This document shows positions 28,118 through 37,836 of a DNA stretch of 39,874 bases, piece after piece (the first letter of the stretch is position 1; each line of letters opens with the position of its first letter). The stretch comes from a virus. The stretch lies in IMG/VR virus record IMGVR_UViG_3300047510_001154, positions 1 through 39,874 of that record. One strand, given 5' to 3'. Both the position numbers and the translations under genes were made by a program. The notes below the pieces were generated by a model. That model had not been told where the DNA came from and did no database searches. It saw nothing but the letters and a program-made list of their open reading frames with translations.

Positions 28118-31100
28118 ATGGCAACTCCCATCCGAATTAAACGATCATCTGTACCGGGCAAAGCACCAACAGTAGATCAGTTACAGGCAGGTGAATTAGC
28201 CGTCAACTTTTATGACGGTAAAGTTTATATCAAACAAGACACTGGTAATGCCGGAATTACCACTCGTGTCGTACAAGTTGGTGTTGCCGCTTCTACTGGT
28301 AAGACTATCTTTGTTACCAAAGAAGGTAACGACCAAAACACTGGATTGAGTGAAGGAGATGCTTTTGCATCTATTCAGAAGGCTCTTTCAATCGTCAAGA
28401 GTGATGAGATTATTAAGGTAGGTGCAGGGGAGTATTACGAAACCTGCCCAATGACCATCCCCAAAAATGTATCTCTTCAGGGCGATGGTATTCGTGCTAC
28501 AACAATCCTACCAACAGACGCAACTAGAACACAAAATATTTTTTACGTCGATAATGGTGTAACCTTATCCGACTTTACTGTTAAGAATGGATTGTATGAT
28601 TCCAGTGCTGATACTGGATATGTTTTCCAATACAATCCAGCTGGCATTGCTATTACAACCAGATCTCCATACCTGCAGAACATTACTGTTCTGAATAGAG
28701 GTAGTCTTGTTGCTGCTCAAGATCCTTATGGATTTGATTCTCCCGATAACCCACCTGTAACATATCTTGCTGGTAGAGGTGCAAGATTTGATGGTCGATA
28801 TGTGAACGGGCCTAACAGTCTTGAAGCGGGAGTCCTGTTTAATGAGGTTACATTCTTTACTCCAAATAGTAATGGTCTGATCTTAACTAATGGTGCAAGA
28901 GCAGAGTATCTGAACTCTTTCCATTACTTTGCATCTGATGCTATTACTGGTGTTGCGGGAACAGTTGGTGTCGGTGCAACTGGAACAGTCAGACTTAAGA
29001 TTACCGGAGAGTCTGGAAGTGTAGGTGCTGGTGATACTCTTGTTGTATATAATCCTCTTGGTGTTGGCATTGCCACTGCTACAATTGTTTCTAATGATGG
29101 AACATATGTAAGACTCCGTGGTCATAATGTAGGGGCTGGAAATACTCAGGGTGTTGGACTCGGCACATTCTCAGTTCTTGCCGATAGATCTGCCAAGACG
29201 GTTACAGTTGTTGGAACAACAACGATCACTCAGTATGATAAGGTCTTTGGTACAGGATCTCTTGCTTTTGATGGTGCAGATGCAAATGCTGTGGTTCTTT
29301 CCAGTTCTTCTGGATTTGGATTTGGAACAACAGATTTCTGTGTTGAAGGATGGTTTAAACTTACTGGATTAGCAAGCACAGAATCTTTCATCTATGATGG
29401 AAGAACTGCTAATGGAAACACGGCTGGATCTCTTTCCATTGGCAACACTGGTATCATTCAATATAATGTTGGCGTAAGTAGTATTATCGTTGGTGTTAAT
29501 ACTATTCTTACGAATCAATGGTATAACTTTGCAGTAAATAGAAAGAATAATAGCACTGTTCTTTACCTTAATGGTATTGGAGTTGGAACCGCTGCAGATA
29601 CTAACGATTATGGTAGCAGCAGACCTCTTACTATTGGTGCAAAGAACACTCAAAACTTTGCAATTCAAGGTTACATCGATGATCTTGAAGTTAGTAATGT
29701 TTCTAGACATTCTACTGGATTTACGACTTCATCTTCGGCTGCAACTGGAGATTCTGCAACTGTATATCTGAGTCACTTTGATGGTGCTGATGGATCTACA
29801 ACTATCACTGAAGATGTAGTAGTATATCAAGATATTAGAACTGTATCTGGTCTTGGTACTGCAACTAAGATTACTCTTGCTGATTATAAAGAATTTGGTG
29901 CTGACCTTCGCTCTGTTGGTTGTGCGATTGAGTATGGTACAAGAGGCGTTGTTGGTGATGGTAAAGGTGTTTCGCTGCGACTCTTCGCACTTAACTTTAA
30001 CCATGTAGGAACTGGTAAAGACTTTAGCAATGATCCTACTGAAGTTATTCAATCGAACGAAGTTACTGAGATTAATGGAGCAGAAGTCTCTTATGTAAGC
30101 ATTGACCAGGGCGGTAATTTTAGAGTTGGTGAACTGTTCTTTGTCGATCAGGAATCTGGTAGTGTAAGTTTTGCTGCCACGGCTTTTGATCTCAGTTCTG
30201 TTAATGATCTTACAGTTACTGGCGGTATCGTTGCTAACAATGCTACTCTCGGAAACGTAGTTATTTCCGATAACACAATTGAAACCACTGGTGGAGATCT
30301 GACTCTTGATCCTGGTGGTGCAAACGAAGTTATCATTCAAGGTAACCTGAACGTAGTTGGTGTTCTGACTGCAACGGGTATTCAACTTGATAGTTTCTCA
30401 AAAGGTAATACTTCAGTCGCTCTGTTTGATACTGGAGTTGGTAGCGGTCAGATTGAATTCTTCACTGACGGCACCAAGGCAATGCTCATTGATGCTGGCC
30501 AGAGGGTCGGTATTAATAGTGCATCTCCAACTTCGGCTCTGTCTGTTGGTGGTGATGCTGTTGTTTCTGGCGCACTGACAGTTGGTAGAATTAGAATTGA
30601 TGGAACACTTGGCGTAGGTGGTACATCTGACTTTGAAGATGTTGTTGTTGGTACACACTTCGTAGTTGCTGGTGTTAACACTATTAATGCTGGTGGTCTG
30701 ATCGTAACTGGTGTTGTTACATCATCCCTCTTCGTTGGATCTGGTGCTGGTCTGACTGGTATTAACCCCTCTCCTGTTGGTGATAATACCCAGTTACAAT
30801 TTAACAACCAAGGATTTGCTGGTGCATCTGAGTTCCTTGTCTATGATGCTGCCACTGGAGCCACTGGTATTGGTAGCACACAACCAAATGGTGATGGTGG
30901 AGTAGATGGTGAGGATGTAAGAGTTGATGTTCTTGGTATTGTTCGTGCCTCAAGATTTGTCGATCGCGATGGTAACGATGTTGGCGGACTTTACAAGTTA
31001 CTGAACTCTAACGTTGGCCTTGGAACTTCTGCTGCAGGATCTGGAAACTTAGTTGTTGTAAGTAAGTATCTTATTGATACAACTAATGGGCCATGCACTG

Positions 31101-31330
31101 TATATCTCCCTCAATCTGGTCTACAAACCGGACACTGGATTGAGATCTTAGATCAAGGAAGTTCTTGGAACATAAATAATGTAACGGTGTATTCTGGTAT
31201 TGGATCACAATTCCAAAACCAACTCTTAAACATATCTGATGGTCCTTTATACCTAGACGCTCCTGCACAGGTTAAACTGATTTGGAGCGGTTCATTATGG
31301 AAAGTCTTTGCAAATCCAGTAGGAATTTAA
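28118..31330 (+). CDS. Tail-fibre-like virion protein with beta-helix and LamG-type domains
   Basis: 1070 residues. The N-terminus RIKRSSVPGKAPTVDQLQAG and ELAVNFYDGKVYIKQD is the virion-attachment start common to tail fibres. Residues ~60-330 look like a right-handed beta-helix (GDAFASIQKALSIVKSDEII, VSLQGDGIRATTILP). Residues ~370-535 form a LamG/concanavalin-type domain (FCVEGWFKL, WYNFAVNRKNNSTVLYLNG, GYIDDLEVSNVSRH). QGGNFRVGELFFVDQ near 660 recurs in the second giant protein. The C-terminus has many GVG-type beta repeats and a compact end domain. Likely binds host surface glycans. No protease signature seen. Confidence 0.8.
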   Translation: MATPIRIKRSSVPGKAPTVDQLQAGELAVNFYDGKVYIKQDTGNAGITTRVVQVGVAASTGKTIFVTKEGNDQNTGLSEGDAFASIQKALSIVKSDEIIKVGAGEYYETCPMTIPKNVSLQGDGIRATTILPTDATRTQNIFYVDNGVTLSDFTVKNGLYDSSADTGYVFQYNPAGIAITTRSPYLQNITVLNRGSLVAAQDPYGFDSPDNPPVTYLAGRGARFDGRYVNGPNSLEAGVLFNEVTFFTPNSNGLILTNGARAEYLNSFHYFASDAITGVAGTVGVGATGTVRLKITGESGSVGAGDTLVVYNPLGVGIATATIVSNDGTYVRLRGHNVGAGNTQGVGLGTFSVLADRSAKTVTVVGTTTITQYDKVFGTGSLAFDGADANAVVLSSSSGFGFGTTDFCVEGWFKLTGLASTESFIYDGRTANGNTAGSLSIGNTGIIQYNVGVSSIIVGVNTILTNQWYNFAVNRKNNSTVLYLNGIGVGTAADTNDYGSSRPLTIGAKNTQNFAIQGYIDDLEVSNVSRHSTGFTTSSSAATGDSATVYLSHFDGADGSTTITEDVVVYQDIRTVSGLGTATKITLADYKEFGADLRSVGCAIEYGTRGVVGDGKGVSLRLFALNFNHVGTGKDFSNDPTEVIQSNEVTEINGAEVSYVSIDQGGNFRVGELFFVDQESGSVSFAATAFDLSSVNDLTVTGGIVANNATLGNVVISDNTIETTGGDLTLDPGGANEVIIQGNLNVVGVLTATGIQLDSFSKGNTSVALFDTGVGSGQIEFFTDGTKAMLIDAGQRVGINSASPTSALSVGGDAVVSGALTVGRIRIDGTLGVGGTSDFEDVVVGTHFVVAGVNTINAGGLIVTGVVTSSLFVGSGAGLTGINPSPVGDNTQLQFNNQGFAGASEFLVYDAATGATGIGSTQPNGDGGVDGEDVRVDVLGIVRASRFVDRDGNDVGGLYKLLNSNVGLGTSAAGSGNLVVVSKYLIDTTNGPCTVYLPQSGLQTGHWIEILDQGSSWNINNVTVYSGIGSQFQNQLLNISDGPLYLDAPAQVKLIWSGSLWKVFANPVGI

Positions 31331-31331
31331 G

Positions 31332-31688
31332 ATGTCGCTTAGTCTAAGTAATCTATCTGGTAGCATCGCTAACTCAGCGAACTACTTTATCTACGCTCTC
31401 CGTAGAGATTCGGATGATATGCTTTATTTGACTAAGATCAATACAGCTTCAAATGAAACTGCTATTGATTTGCATAGAACAGATGGAACCCAAATTCCTG
31501 GAGTTACTGAGGGTGTAGATTACGTTGAAGAAACAACCGCTGAAAAGCAATCTCTCAATAACCCAGCAGATAAATATCAACAGATACGTTTCGATTCGCG
31601 CAACTTGAATTATTTTATTGATAGTGATGGTTATTTTGTCCTGAAAATTGGCGGGACATATGACTATGATAGCGTTGGACCAAAATAA
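31332..31688 (+). CDS. Hypothetical virion-associated protein, 118 residues
   Basis: Starts one base after the giant fibre gene and ends 15 bp before the next. Serine/asparagine-rich N-terminus (SLSLSNLSGSIANSANYF), then a beta-rich body (YFIDSDGYFVLKIGGTYDYD). Position between two fibre genes suggests a connector, hinge or chaperone for them; no family is recognised. Confidence 0.5.
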   Translation: MSLSLSNLSGSIANSANYFIYALRRDSDDMLYLTKINTASNETAIDLHRTDGTQIPGVTEGVDYVEETTAEKQSLNNPADKYQQIRFDSRNLNYFIDSDGYFVLKIGGTYDYDSVGPK

Positions 31689-31703
31689 AAACGACGGAGA
31701 ACA

Positions 31704-34700
31704 ATGGCTGAATTTCGTTTAGGGCGTTTAAAATTTAATTGGACAGGGAACTGGACTCCCTCGACGGCGTATGTCATCGACGACATTATGCGCTTTGGTC
31801 CTAACAACTATGTTTGTATTACCAATCACACCTCTACGGGTATTGGTACTACTGCATGGGCATCGACCGACTCTGCCTATTGGCAACTTCATGTAGAGGG
31901 TTTTACCTTTAAGGGAGCCTTTAGTACTGTCACAAACTATGTTGTCAATGATATTGTAAAACTTGGCGGTAATCAGTATATCTGTACCTCCAACCATGTA
32001 TCCGTTGCTGACACATCTAACTGGGCGTCTCAGAACCAAGCACAGTATTGGTCAACCTATAACGAAAATGTCACTCCTGTTGATGAGTGGACAGTAAATA
32101 CTTATTATAATGTAAACCAATTAGTTAGCATTGGAGGCAACGTTTATCGTTGTAACCAAGCTCATGCTGGTGCTGCAACAACTACAGCGTGGTATTCTAC
32201 TGATTTATCAAAGTGGACAAGATTTGTTCCCGGCATTGATCATGTTGGTGCTTATACTACGTCAGTACAGTATGGCCCCAATGATGTAATTAAAATCGGG
32301 CCTAAGCAGTATAGAGTTGTAACTCCATTTAATGCTAGTGGATCTCTGACTGGTGAGTACTCAAATCTCTCTGTTCTCACGGATGGTGTCGAAAGTCGTG
32401 GAGGATGGATTGCTACTGGGATTTATTATCCTGGCGATTTAGTTGAGTTTAATGGTAATGCTTATGTTGCAATCGCCCAAAACGATAATAAGCAACCAAA
32501 TCTTAATACTAGCGATAGTTTCTGGAATGTTCTTGCTGTAGGTCTCGGAACTACGGCTGCAGTAGGAACTTACAGCAGCACGACTGTTTATAATCAGTCT
32601 GATCTAGTTACCCTTGGTGGTAATACTTACCGAGTTATTTCTCCTCAGGTTAGTGGTATTAATCCAATTGGAGTTGGTAGCGCACAAAACTGGCAACTCG
32701 TAGTTAAGGGTCTTAACTTCGCTGGAACTTGGGCAACTGCAACCACATATGAACTCAACGACATTGTTGAGTATGCATCGTCTGCTTATGTTTCGGTAGC
32801 GTCCTCTAACATGAGTACGATTCCTGGAACTGATGCTTCGAAGTGGGCTGCATTTGCTATTGGTGATAGCACTGCTCTTCTTACAACCAGAGGTGATCTT
32901 CTTTATAGAAATGCCTCTGCTCCTGCAAGACTGGGTATTGGATCTCTTGGTACTGTTCTTACATCTGACGGAACCGACGTATTCTGGGATTATTCTGGTG
33001 TTCAAACCAAGGTTCTGTATGTAGATTCTATTTCGGGCAGTGATGCTGAAACTGGTACATCTGCTGCTACTGCATTTAAAACTCTTGGAGTTGCTCTGAC
33101 TAGTGCCACTGGCCCTCAGGGAATTACGAATATTGTTCACACCGGAGCAACAGGTTTTGCTACCATCACTGTTCCTAATCACGGAATTCTTTTCAATGGA
33201 TCGAGAGTCAGACTTGATAATGTTGCATTCTCTACCGCAACGTTAGTTAACCAAGTTGGATTCTCCAGCAATATTTTCCCTGCAGTTAATGGTCAACAAC
33301 TTGGCGGAAGAAGTGGCCAAGGTGGTGGTGGATCTTTCTTTGATGTTATTAGTATTGTTGGCGTCAATACTATTGTTGTTAATATTGGTACTGCTGTTAC
33401 CGACCTTGCATATGTTCAGGGTGGAACTGTTACTGATGTATCTCCTGTTATTTTCAAACTGTCTGCTGGAGACTTCTTCGAGCAACTTCCTATTAGATTG
33501 AATCCCAACGTATCTGTTGTTGGTGATTCTCTGAGAGGAACCACTATTCTTCCTGCGGCTGGACTCTCGACTGACGGTGTTACTCCTAACAGCCGTAAGC
33601 AAATGTTCCAATTGTCTGACGGATGTGTTCTTCAAGGACTTTCTCTGAAGGGCATGACTGGATTTACCTATAATACAAATGCTCCTTTTGATATTGGACA
33701 AACAAACATTCGTGTTGGAACTGGAACCACCGCATGTGGTATCTTCTGTGCTCTGAATCCCGATTCTCCTATTCTGAGAAAGTCTCCTTATCTTAAGGAT
33801 TGTACCACTTTTTCTCATGGTGGTGTAGGTGTGTTCATTGATGGTGGTATTCATACCACTGGAAACAAGTCGATGGTATTCGACTCCTTTACTATGATCA
33901 ACAGTGATGGTGCAGGATACATTCTTGATAAGGATGCTCGTGCTGAGATCGTTTCCTGCTTCACCTACTACTGCTCTTGGGGATACTTTGCTGGTGAAGG
34001 TGCAAGAGTTCGTTCGGTTGGTGGTAACAACTCCTACGGTGATTACGGTGTAATTGCTTCTGGATTCTCCACTTCCGAAACTCCAAGAACCGCTGCTGTT
34101 TATGGCGATAGACTTGAGACAATCACTGGTACTGTGGTTAACGGCCCTCTGGCTGTTGGTCTTGCAATGACTGGTGCCACCTCTGGTGCTCGCGCCACAC
34201 TGATCAACGATCAAACTGCTGGTGATTATATCATCTTCAAGTATAACGCTGGATATGGTGATCCTTCCATCGGTATCGGAACCACATCTTTTATTCCTGG
34301 CGAAACAATTAACATCGCTGGTGGTAGAAGTGTTGGTGTTGTCTCCGCTACTGGATCTGTTGGTGGACAAAAAGGTGTTCTGATTGAAGTTTCTGGACTC
34401 TCCACAACTCCTAGAGTTGGAGATAACGTGGCCTTCACCACAACTACAGTTCAGTCTGGTGTCAGCACTGATAATAACTACTACATTATTGCTGCTGTTA
34501 CTGGATTTACAACAGCAACTGGACGTGCTACACTGAGTATTGCTCCTGAGAAGACACTCAGAACAATTGATGACGGAACTAGCACTTCTCTCATTCAAAT
34601 GAGAACCAACTTCTCGCAGATGCGTCTCACAGGACACGACTTCTTGAGTGTTGGTACTGGTAACTCTGTTACAACTAATTATCCAAACGTTAATGAGGAT

Positions 34701-35171
34701 ACAGTTCAGCAGGGTAATGAGACAAATGTAAGACTTGGTGGTAAAGTGTTCTTCGTATCCACTGACCAAGGTGGTAACTTCCGAGTTGGTGACTTCTTCT
34801 CGGTTGACCAGTTGACTGGTAGAGCAACCCTGGACGCTTCCGCGTTCAACCTGTCTGGTCTGACTGAACTGAGACTGGGTGCTATCGGTGGTCAGATTGG
34901 TGAATCGATTAACGAATTCTCCTCTGACGGAACTCTGTCTGGTAACTCTAACCAGGCTGTACCTACCGAGCAAGCAGTTAAGACCTACGTCGATACTCTC
35001 GCTGCCGGACTTAACTCCACTCTGGTTGCTAGATCTGGAAGCACAATGACTGGATCCTTGACTCTCTATGCTGATCCCGGCCCTGGATATGGTGCTAGCA
35101 TGTATGCTGCAACACGTCACTACGTTGACGATCAAGTCGGCCCCTCTCAGTATTTCTCTGGATCTATTTGA
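31704..35171 (+). CDS. Giant tail-fibre-like protein with carbohydrate-binding-like repeats
   Basis: 1155 residues. Residues ~12-400 hold about seven repeats of the CBM5/12-like type (WTPSTAYVIDDIMRFGPNNY, FSTVTNYVVNDIVKLGGNQY, YNQSDLVTLGGNTYRV, TATTYELNDIVEYASSAYVS). Residues ~430-800 look like a beta-helix (VSVVGDSLRGTTILP, FVQ-like segments). DQGGNFRVGDFFSVDQLTGR near residue 1020 mirrors the first fibre. The end SMYAATRHYVDDQV is typical of fibre tips. Probably attaches to chitin-like or LPS glycans on the host. GGAG precedes the start. Confidence 0.78.
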   Translation: MAEFRLGRLKFNWTGNWTPSTAYVIDDIMRFGPNNYVCITNHTSTGIGTTAWASTDSAYWQLHVEGFTFKGAFSTVTNYVVNDIVKLGGNQYICTSNHVSVADTSNWASQNQAQYWSTYNENVTPVDEWTVNTYYNVNQLVSIGGNVYRCNQAHAGAATTTAWYSTDLSKWTRFVPGIDHVGAYTTSVQYGPNDVIKIGPKQYRVVTPFNASGSLTGEYSNLSVLTDGVESRGGWIATGIYYPGDLVEFNGNAYVAIAQNDNKQPNLNTSDSFWNVLAVGLGTTAAVGTYSSTTVYNQSDLVTLGGNTYRVISPQVSGINPIGVGSAQNWQLVVKGLNFAGTWATATTYELNDIVEYASSAYVSVASSNMSTIPGTDASKWAAFAIGDSTALLTTRGDLLYRNASAPARLGIGSLGTVLTSDGTDVFWDYSGVQTKVLYVDSISGSDAETGTSAATAFKTLGVALTSATGPQGITNIVHTGATGFATITVPNHGILFNGSRVRLDNVAFSTATLVNQVGFSSNIFPAVNGQQLGGRSGQGGGGSFFDVISIVGVNTIVVNIGTAVTDLAYVQGGTVTDVSPVIFKLSAGDFFEQLPIRLNPNVSVVGDSLRGTTILPAAGLSTDGVTPNSRKQMFQLSDGCVLQGLSLKGMTGFTYNTNAPFDIGQTNIRVGTGTTACGIFCALNPDSPILRKSPYLKDCTTFSHGGVGVFIDGGIHTTGNKSMVFDSFTMINSDGAGYILDKDARAEIVSCFTYYCSWGYFAGEGARVRSVGGNNSYGDYGVIASGFSTSETPRTAAVYGDRLETITGTVVNGPLAVGLAMTGATSGARATLINDQTAGDYIIFKYNAGYGDPSIGIGTTSFIPGETINIAGGRSVGVVSATGSVGGQKGVLIEVSGLSTTPRVGDNVAFTTTTVQSGVSTDNNYYIIAAVTGFTTATGRATLSIAPEKTLRTIDDGTSTSLIQMRTNFSQMRLTGHDFLSVGTGNSVTTNYPNVNEDTVQQGNETNVRLGGKVFFVSTDQGGNFRVGDFFSVDQLTGRATLDASAFNLSGLTELRLGAIGGQIGESINEFSSDGTLSGNSNQAVPTEQAVKTYVDTLAAGLNSTLVARSGSTMTGSLTLYADPGPGYGASMYAATRHYVDDQVGPSQYFSGSI

Positions 35172-35195
35172 TTCTGGACTTATTGTCTTTACAAA

Positions 35196-35212
35196 ACCCC
35201 CCTCTGGGGGGT
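35196..35212 (+). terminator. GC-rich hairpin between fibre and adhesin genes
   Basis: ACCCCCC/GGGGGGT with a TCT loop. There is no pure T run after it (ATTATTATAAATA), so it may be a weak terminator or an mRNA-end protector. Confidence 0.55.
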
Positions 35213-35217
35213 ATTAT

Positions 35218-35225
35218 TATAAATA
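35218..35225 (+). promoter_or_regulatory. Late promoter octamer TATAAATA
   Basis: Perfect T4 late consensus directly after the hairpin and 35 bp before the next start; it should drive the adhesin-like module genes. Confidence 0.75.
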
Positions 35226-35260
35226 ACAATAACTGCACAAACGCAAGGAAAGATTAGAAA

Positions 35261-35596
35261 ATGGCTGGTGCTAACTATAATAAGTTGAACATTACATCAG
35301 CGACGGATCAAACTTTGGTTCCCGCGATGGCATCGAATACTTATTCCGTCGTTACTGTTTCGATGGTAAATAGATCTTCGACTCAGTGTAAAGTCAGAAT
35401 TGCTCTTACTAACACTGCAGGATCTCCTGCTGCTGGTGAGTATCTTGAGTATGATGCTCTTTTAAACACTGGTGGTGTTCTTGAAAGAACTGGCATTGTT
35501 GTTGCTTCTGGCAAGTCAATCACTGTTTCGGCAACTGCAGTTACGGGATCTCTTACTGTTTCAGCAGTAGCATACGGAATCGAGGGGGTATCGTAA
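35261..35596 (+). CDS. Hypothetical structural protein, 111 residues
   Basis: Ser/Thr/Ala-rich beta protein (VSATAVTGSLTVSAVAYG). First gene after the late promoter; AAGGAAAG lies 7-14 bp upstream of ATG. One base separates its stop from the first adhesin-like gene. Probably a small virion protein that anchors or caps the following adhesins; no family recognised. Confidence 0.52.
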   Translation: MAGANYNKLNITSATDQTLVPAMASNTYSVVTVSMVNRSSTQCKVRIALTNTAGSPAAGEYLEYDALLNTGGVLERTGIVVASGKSITVSATAVTGSLTVSAVAYGIEGVS

Positions 35597-35597
35597 T

Positions 35598-36389
35598 ATG
35601 CCTATTCATTACATTGTTGACGCCAATTGTTGTCAACCACATGGAGTTTCTTGCTGTTGGATTGTTCCTGATGGTGTAAGACACGTCACCTTTGAGATTT
35701 GGGGTGGCGGCGGTGGCGGCGGTAACGGTGGAACTAACTGTAACTGCTGTCAATATGGAGGCCCAGGACTCGGTGGCGCTTACGCAAGAAAATCCATTAA
35801 CGTAACCCCTGGTGATTATTATTATGTTTGTGCTGGTGCCGGTGGTATGTCCAAGAATGATAGTGAAATATCTGGTTCACCTCTTAATCTTTGCTGCAAT
35901 GGAATCAGTGGTGGCAACAGTTATGTAATTGGTGTCGGTCTGACCAACTTCTGTGCAGAAGGTGGTTGTGGTGGAAGAAGTGACTTTGGTATTAACTGCT
36001 ATTCTTATTGTGGTTGCAACTTCTTCTCTAGTGGAACACCTGGAATCAGTGCTACTGCTTATGGTTATGACTACCATTCCCATAGTACCAGTGCTACTGC
36101 TTTCCTTTATGGAGATACTGGAAACCCATACACTAACAAAGCCTTTGGTGGGCCTGCAGGTGGCCTTCAAGGCGGCGGAGCAGGATTTAATCACTCTGGA
36201 TACTATAACTGCTGGGGTGGTGTTATGGGTGATAACAGTTGGGGTAAATATGTTGGTCCTGTTGAACCTATGATGCACGGCAGAATTCCTGGCGGCGGAG
36301 GAGCAGGACAACACTTCCAGTCTGGTTGCAACTGCAACGTAGGTAGAAGTGGAATCGGTGGCCCTGGCATGGTTAAAATTACATACTGA
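35598..36389 (+). CDS. Glycine/cysteine-rich adhesin-like protein, copy 1
   Basis: 263 residues with about 18 Cys and many Gly. CCWIVPDGVRHVTFEIWGGG is the W-x-V-P-x-G-V...E-x-W-G-G-G signature of glycine-rich tail-tip domains. CC, CNCC and CGC clusters suggest disulfides or metal sites, unusual for a cytoplasmically assembled virion. Ends GPGMVKITY. Paralogues at 36986 and 38435. GAGGGGG gives the ribosome binding site. A role in receptor binding, as for gp38-type adhesins with polyglycine helices, is inferred. Confidence 0.65.
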   Translation: MPIHYIVDANCCQPHGVSCCWIVPDGVRHVTFEIWGGGGGGGNGGTNCNCCQYGGPGLGGAYARKSINVTPGDYYYVCAGAGGMSKNDSEISGSPLNLCCNGISGGNSYVIGVGLTNFCAEGGCGGRSDFGINCYSYCGCNFFSSGTPGISATAYGYDYHSHSTSATAFLYGDTGNPYTNKAFGGPAGGLQGGGAGFNHSGYYNCWGGVMGDNSWGKYVGPVEPMMHGRIPGGGGAGQHFQSGCNCNVGRSGIGGPGMVKITY

Positions 36390-36397
36390 GAACGACA

Positions 36398-36979
36398 ATG
36401 GCAGACTATAAAGTATTAGTAAATACGACTACTGGTAGGATCGGTCCTTATCCTATTGTCGAAGTAGGCACTGAACCTCCAGTTCCTAGTGGTTATCAGT
36501 ATGTAACTCTTGAAGAAGGAACACCAGTGTACGATGTTCTTCTGGCAATTGAAGGAAGACCTCACTTTGATATTGACATCTGGAAATCCACATATAATTT
36601 TGAATCTCAGGAATGGGATTATGCGATTAAAGAATGTGAGATTACTTGGAATGATGTAATTACTAATAGAAATGCTCTATTAGATCAAAGTGATTATAGT
36701 TATGCCACTGCAATCGTTCATGAAGTTGATTATGCACAAAAAATGTGGAAAGATTACAGAGCTCATCTGAGAATCTTGTTTGATAATGTTGATTTTGAGA
36801 AAGACAATCCTTGCGAGTTTGAGTTCCCTGAGGGCCCATTTGAAATTGAAGCAATGTCAGAATATATTCAGGCTGGAAATGCCAACATGAAAGTTATCGC
36901 TGATTCTAAAGTGAGAAGAGGTGATGTCTGGTATACTGAAATGTATCAGCGTCTTGGTATTAGCACAACAGGAGTATAG
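36398..36979 (+). CDS. Tail-fibre-assembly-like partner protein, copy 1
   Basis: 193 residues. ITWNDVITNRNALLDQSDYS then MWKDYRAHLRILFDN resembles the R-x-x-L-L-x-x-(S/T)-D-(W/Y)...W-x-x-Y-R-x-x-L-R motif of tail-fibre assembly chaperones. It follows the first Gly/Cys-rich gene by 8 bp and is paralogous in position to the genes at 37837 and 39208. Probably folds or attaches its neighbour. Confidence 0.6.
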   Translation: MADYKVLVNTTTGRIGPYPIVEVGTEPPVPSGYQYVTLEEGTPVYDVLLAIEGRPHFDIDIWKSTYNFESQEWDYAIKECEITWNDVITNRNALLDQSDYSYATAIVHEVDYAQKMWKDYRAHLRILFDNVDFEKDNPCEFEFPEGPFEIEAMSEYIQAGNANMKVIADSKVRRGDVWYTEMYQRLGISTTGV

Positions 36980-36985
36980 TAAACA

Positions 36986-37828
36986 ATGGGAAGACATTCA
37001 ACAAAAGGATACGACTGTAATCTAGCATGTACCGGAGTTTTCTGGTTAACTCCTCACGACAGTGATAGAGCTACCACGCAAGGTCTTGGTAACGTAACGA
37101 GATGCTGTCTCTGGACAGTTCCTGATGGAGTTTACTGCGCTACCTTTGAAGTCTGGGGTGGCGGAGGCCAAGGAAATAACAAGTGCTGTTGTTCTTGCTA
37201 TCCTGGTGTCGCTGGTGCTCCTGGTGGATATGCATCTAAGACAATTAAAGTTCAACCTGGTTGGCAGTATACTCTCTGTGCTGGCGGCGGCGGTTGGGAT
37301 GCTTGTTGGAATGCTAACCAAATCGGTGCTTGTCAGTGTAGAGGTTGTGGATCCTTTGTCAAAGGATGCAACATAGGATATGATTGTAACAACCAACGAG
37401 GCGAAGCTGATTGTACTGGTGGAAAACTTTATGCTGACGGTGGACTCGGCGGTGGTTGGTGTAATGATTGCGCTAGTTTTGGATCATGTACTGGTGGTTG
37501 GTTTAGAAGTGCTGAGAAGTGCGGCTGTGCTCATGGCGGTGATATTAATTTAAATGGTGGTTGGATAAGTAATTTTACTTGCTTTGAGAACTGTATCATT
37601 AGTGCTGGTTGGGGAGCTCCCATGGGAGGCCCTGATAACTGGGGAGGTAGAGTTTGCTGCTGTTATCAGTGTGGACAAGGACGTGGTGCAGGTGATGGAT
37701 CCTGCGGATGCTGTGGGTCTTTCCCTGGTGGCGGTGGAAGTGTTAACCCCATGGCGGGTGACAGTCATTGTGATGGTTGTGCTTGCTCTGGCAGGGGCGG
37801 CAACGGTTTGATTAGAATTACATACTGA
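36986..37828 (+). CDS. Glycine/cysteine-rich adhesin-like protein, copy 2
   Basis: 280 residues with about 34 Cys, the most extreme of the three (KCCCSC, VCCCYQC, SCGCC). CLWTVPDGVYCATFEVWGGG is the shared signature, and the end is GNGLIRITY. Long Gly runs suggest polyglycine-II-like packing, and the Cys pairs could be disulfide cross-links. An AGGAG site lies in the end of the previous gene. Confidence 0.65.
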   Translation: MGRHSTKGYDCNLACTGVFWLTPHDSDRATTQGLGNVTRCCLWTVPDGVYCATFEVWGGGGQGNNKCCCSCYPGVAGAPGGYASKTIKVQPGWQYTLCAGGGGWDACWNANQIGACQCRGCGSFVKGCNIGYDCNNQRGEADCTGGKLYADGGLGGGWCNDCASFGSCTGGWFRSAEKCGCAHGGDINLNGGWISNFTCFENCIISAGWGAPMGGPDNWGGRVCCCYQCGQGRGAGDGSCGCCGSFPGGGGSVNPMAGDSHCDGCACSGRGGNGLIRITY

Positions 37829-37836
37829 GGAGAAAA

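Noticed and set aside
33243-35135. A 630-codon open frame on the - strand opposite the second giant fibre gene.
   Set aside because: It mirrors the repetitive Gly/Thr/Val codon use of the + strand gene, gives a low-complexity Ser/Asn/Arg-rich product without domains, and has no promoter or ribosome binding site.
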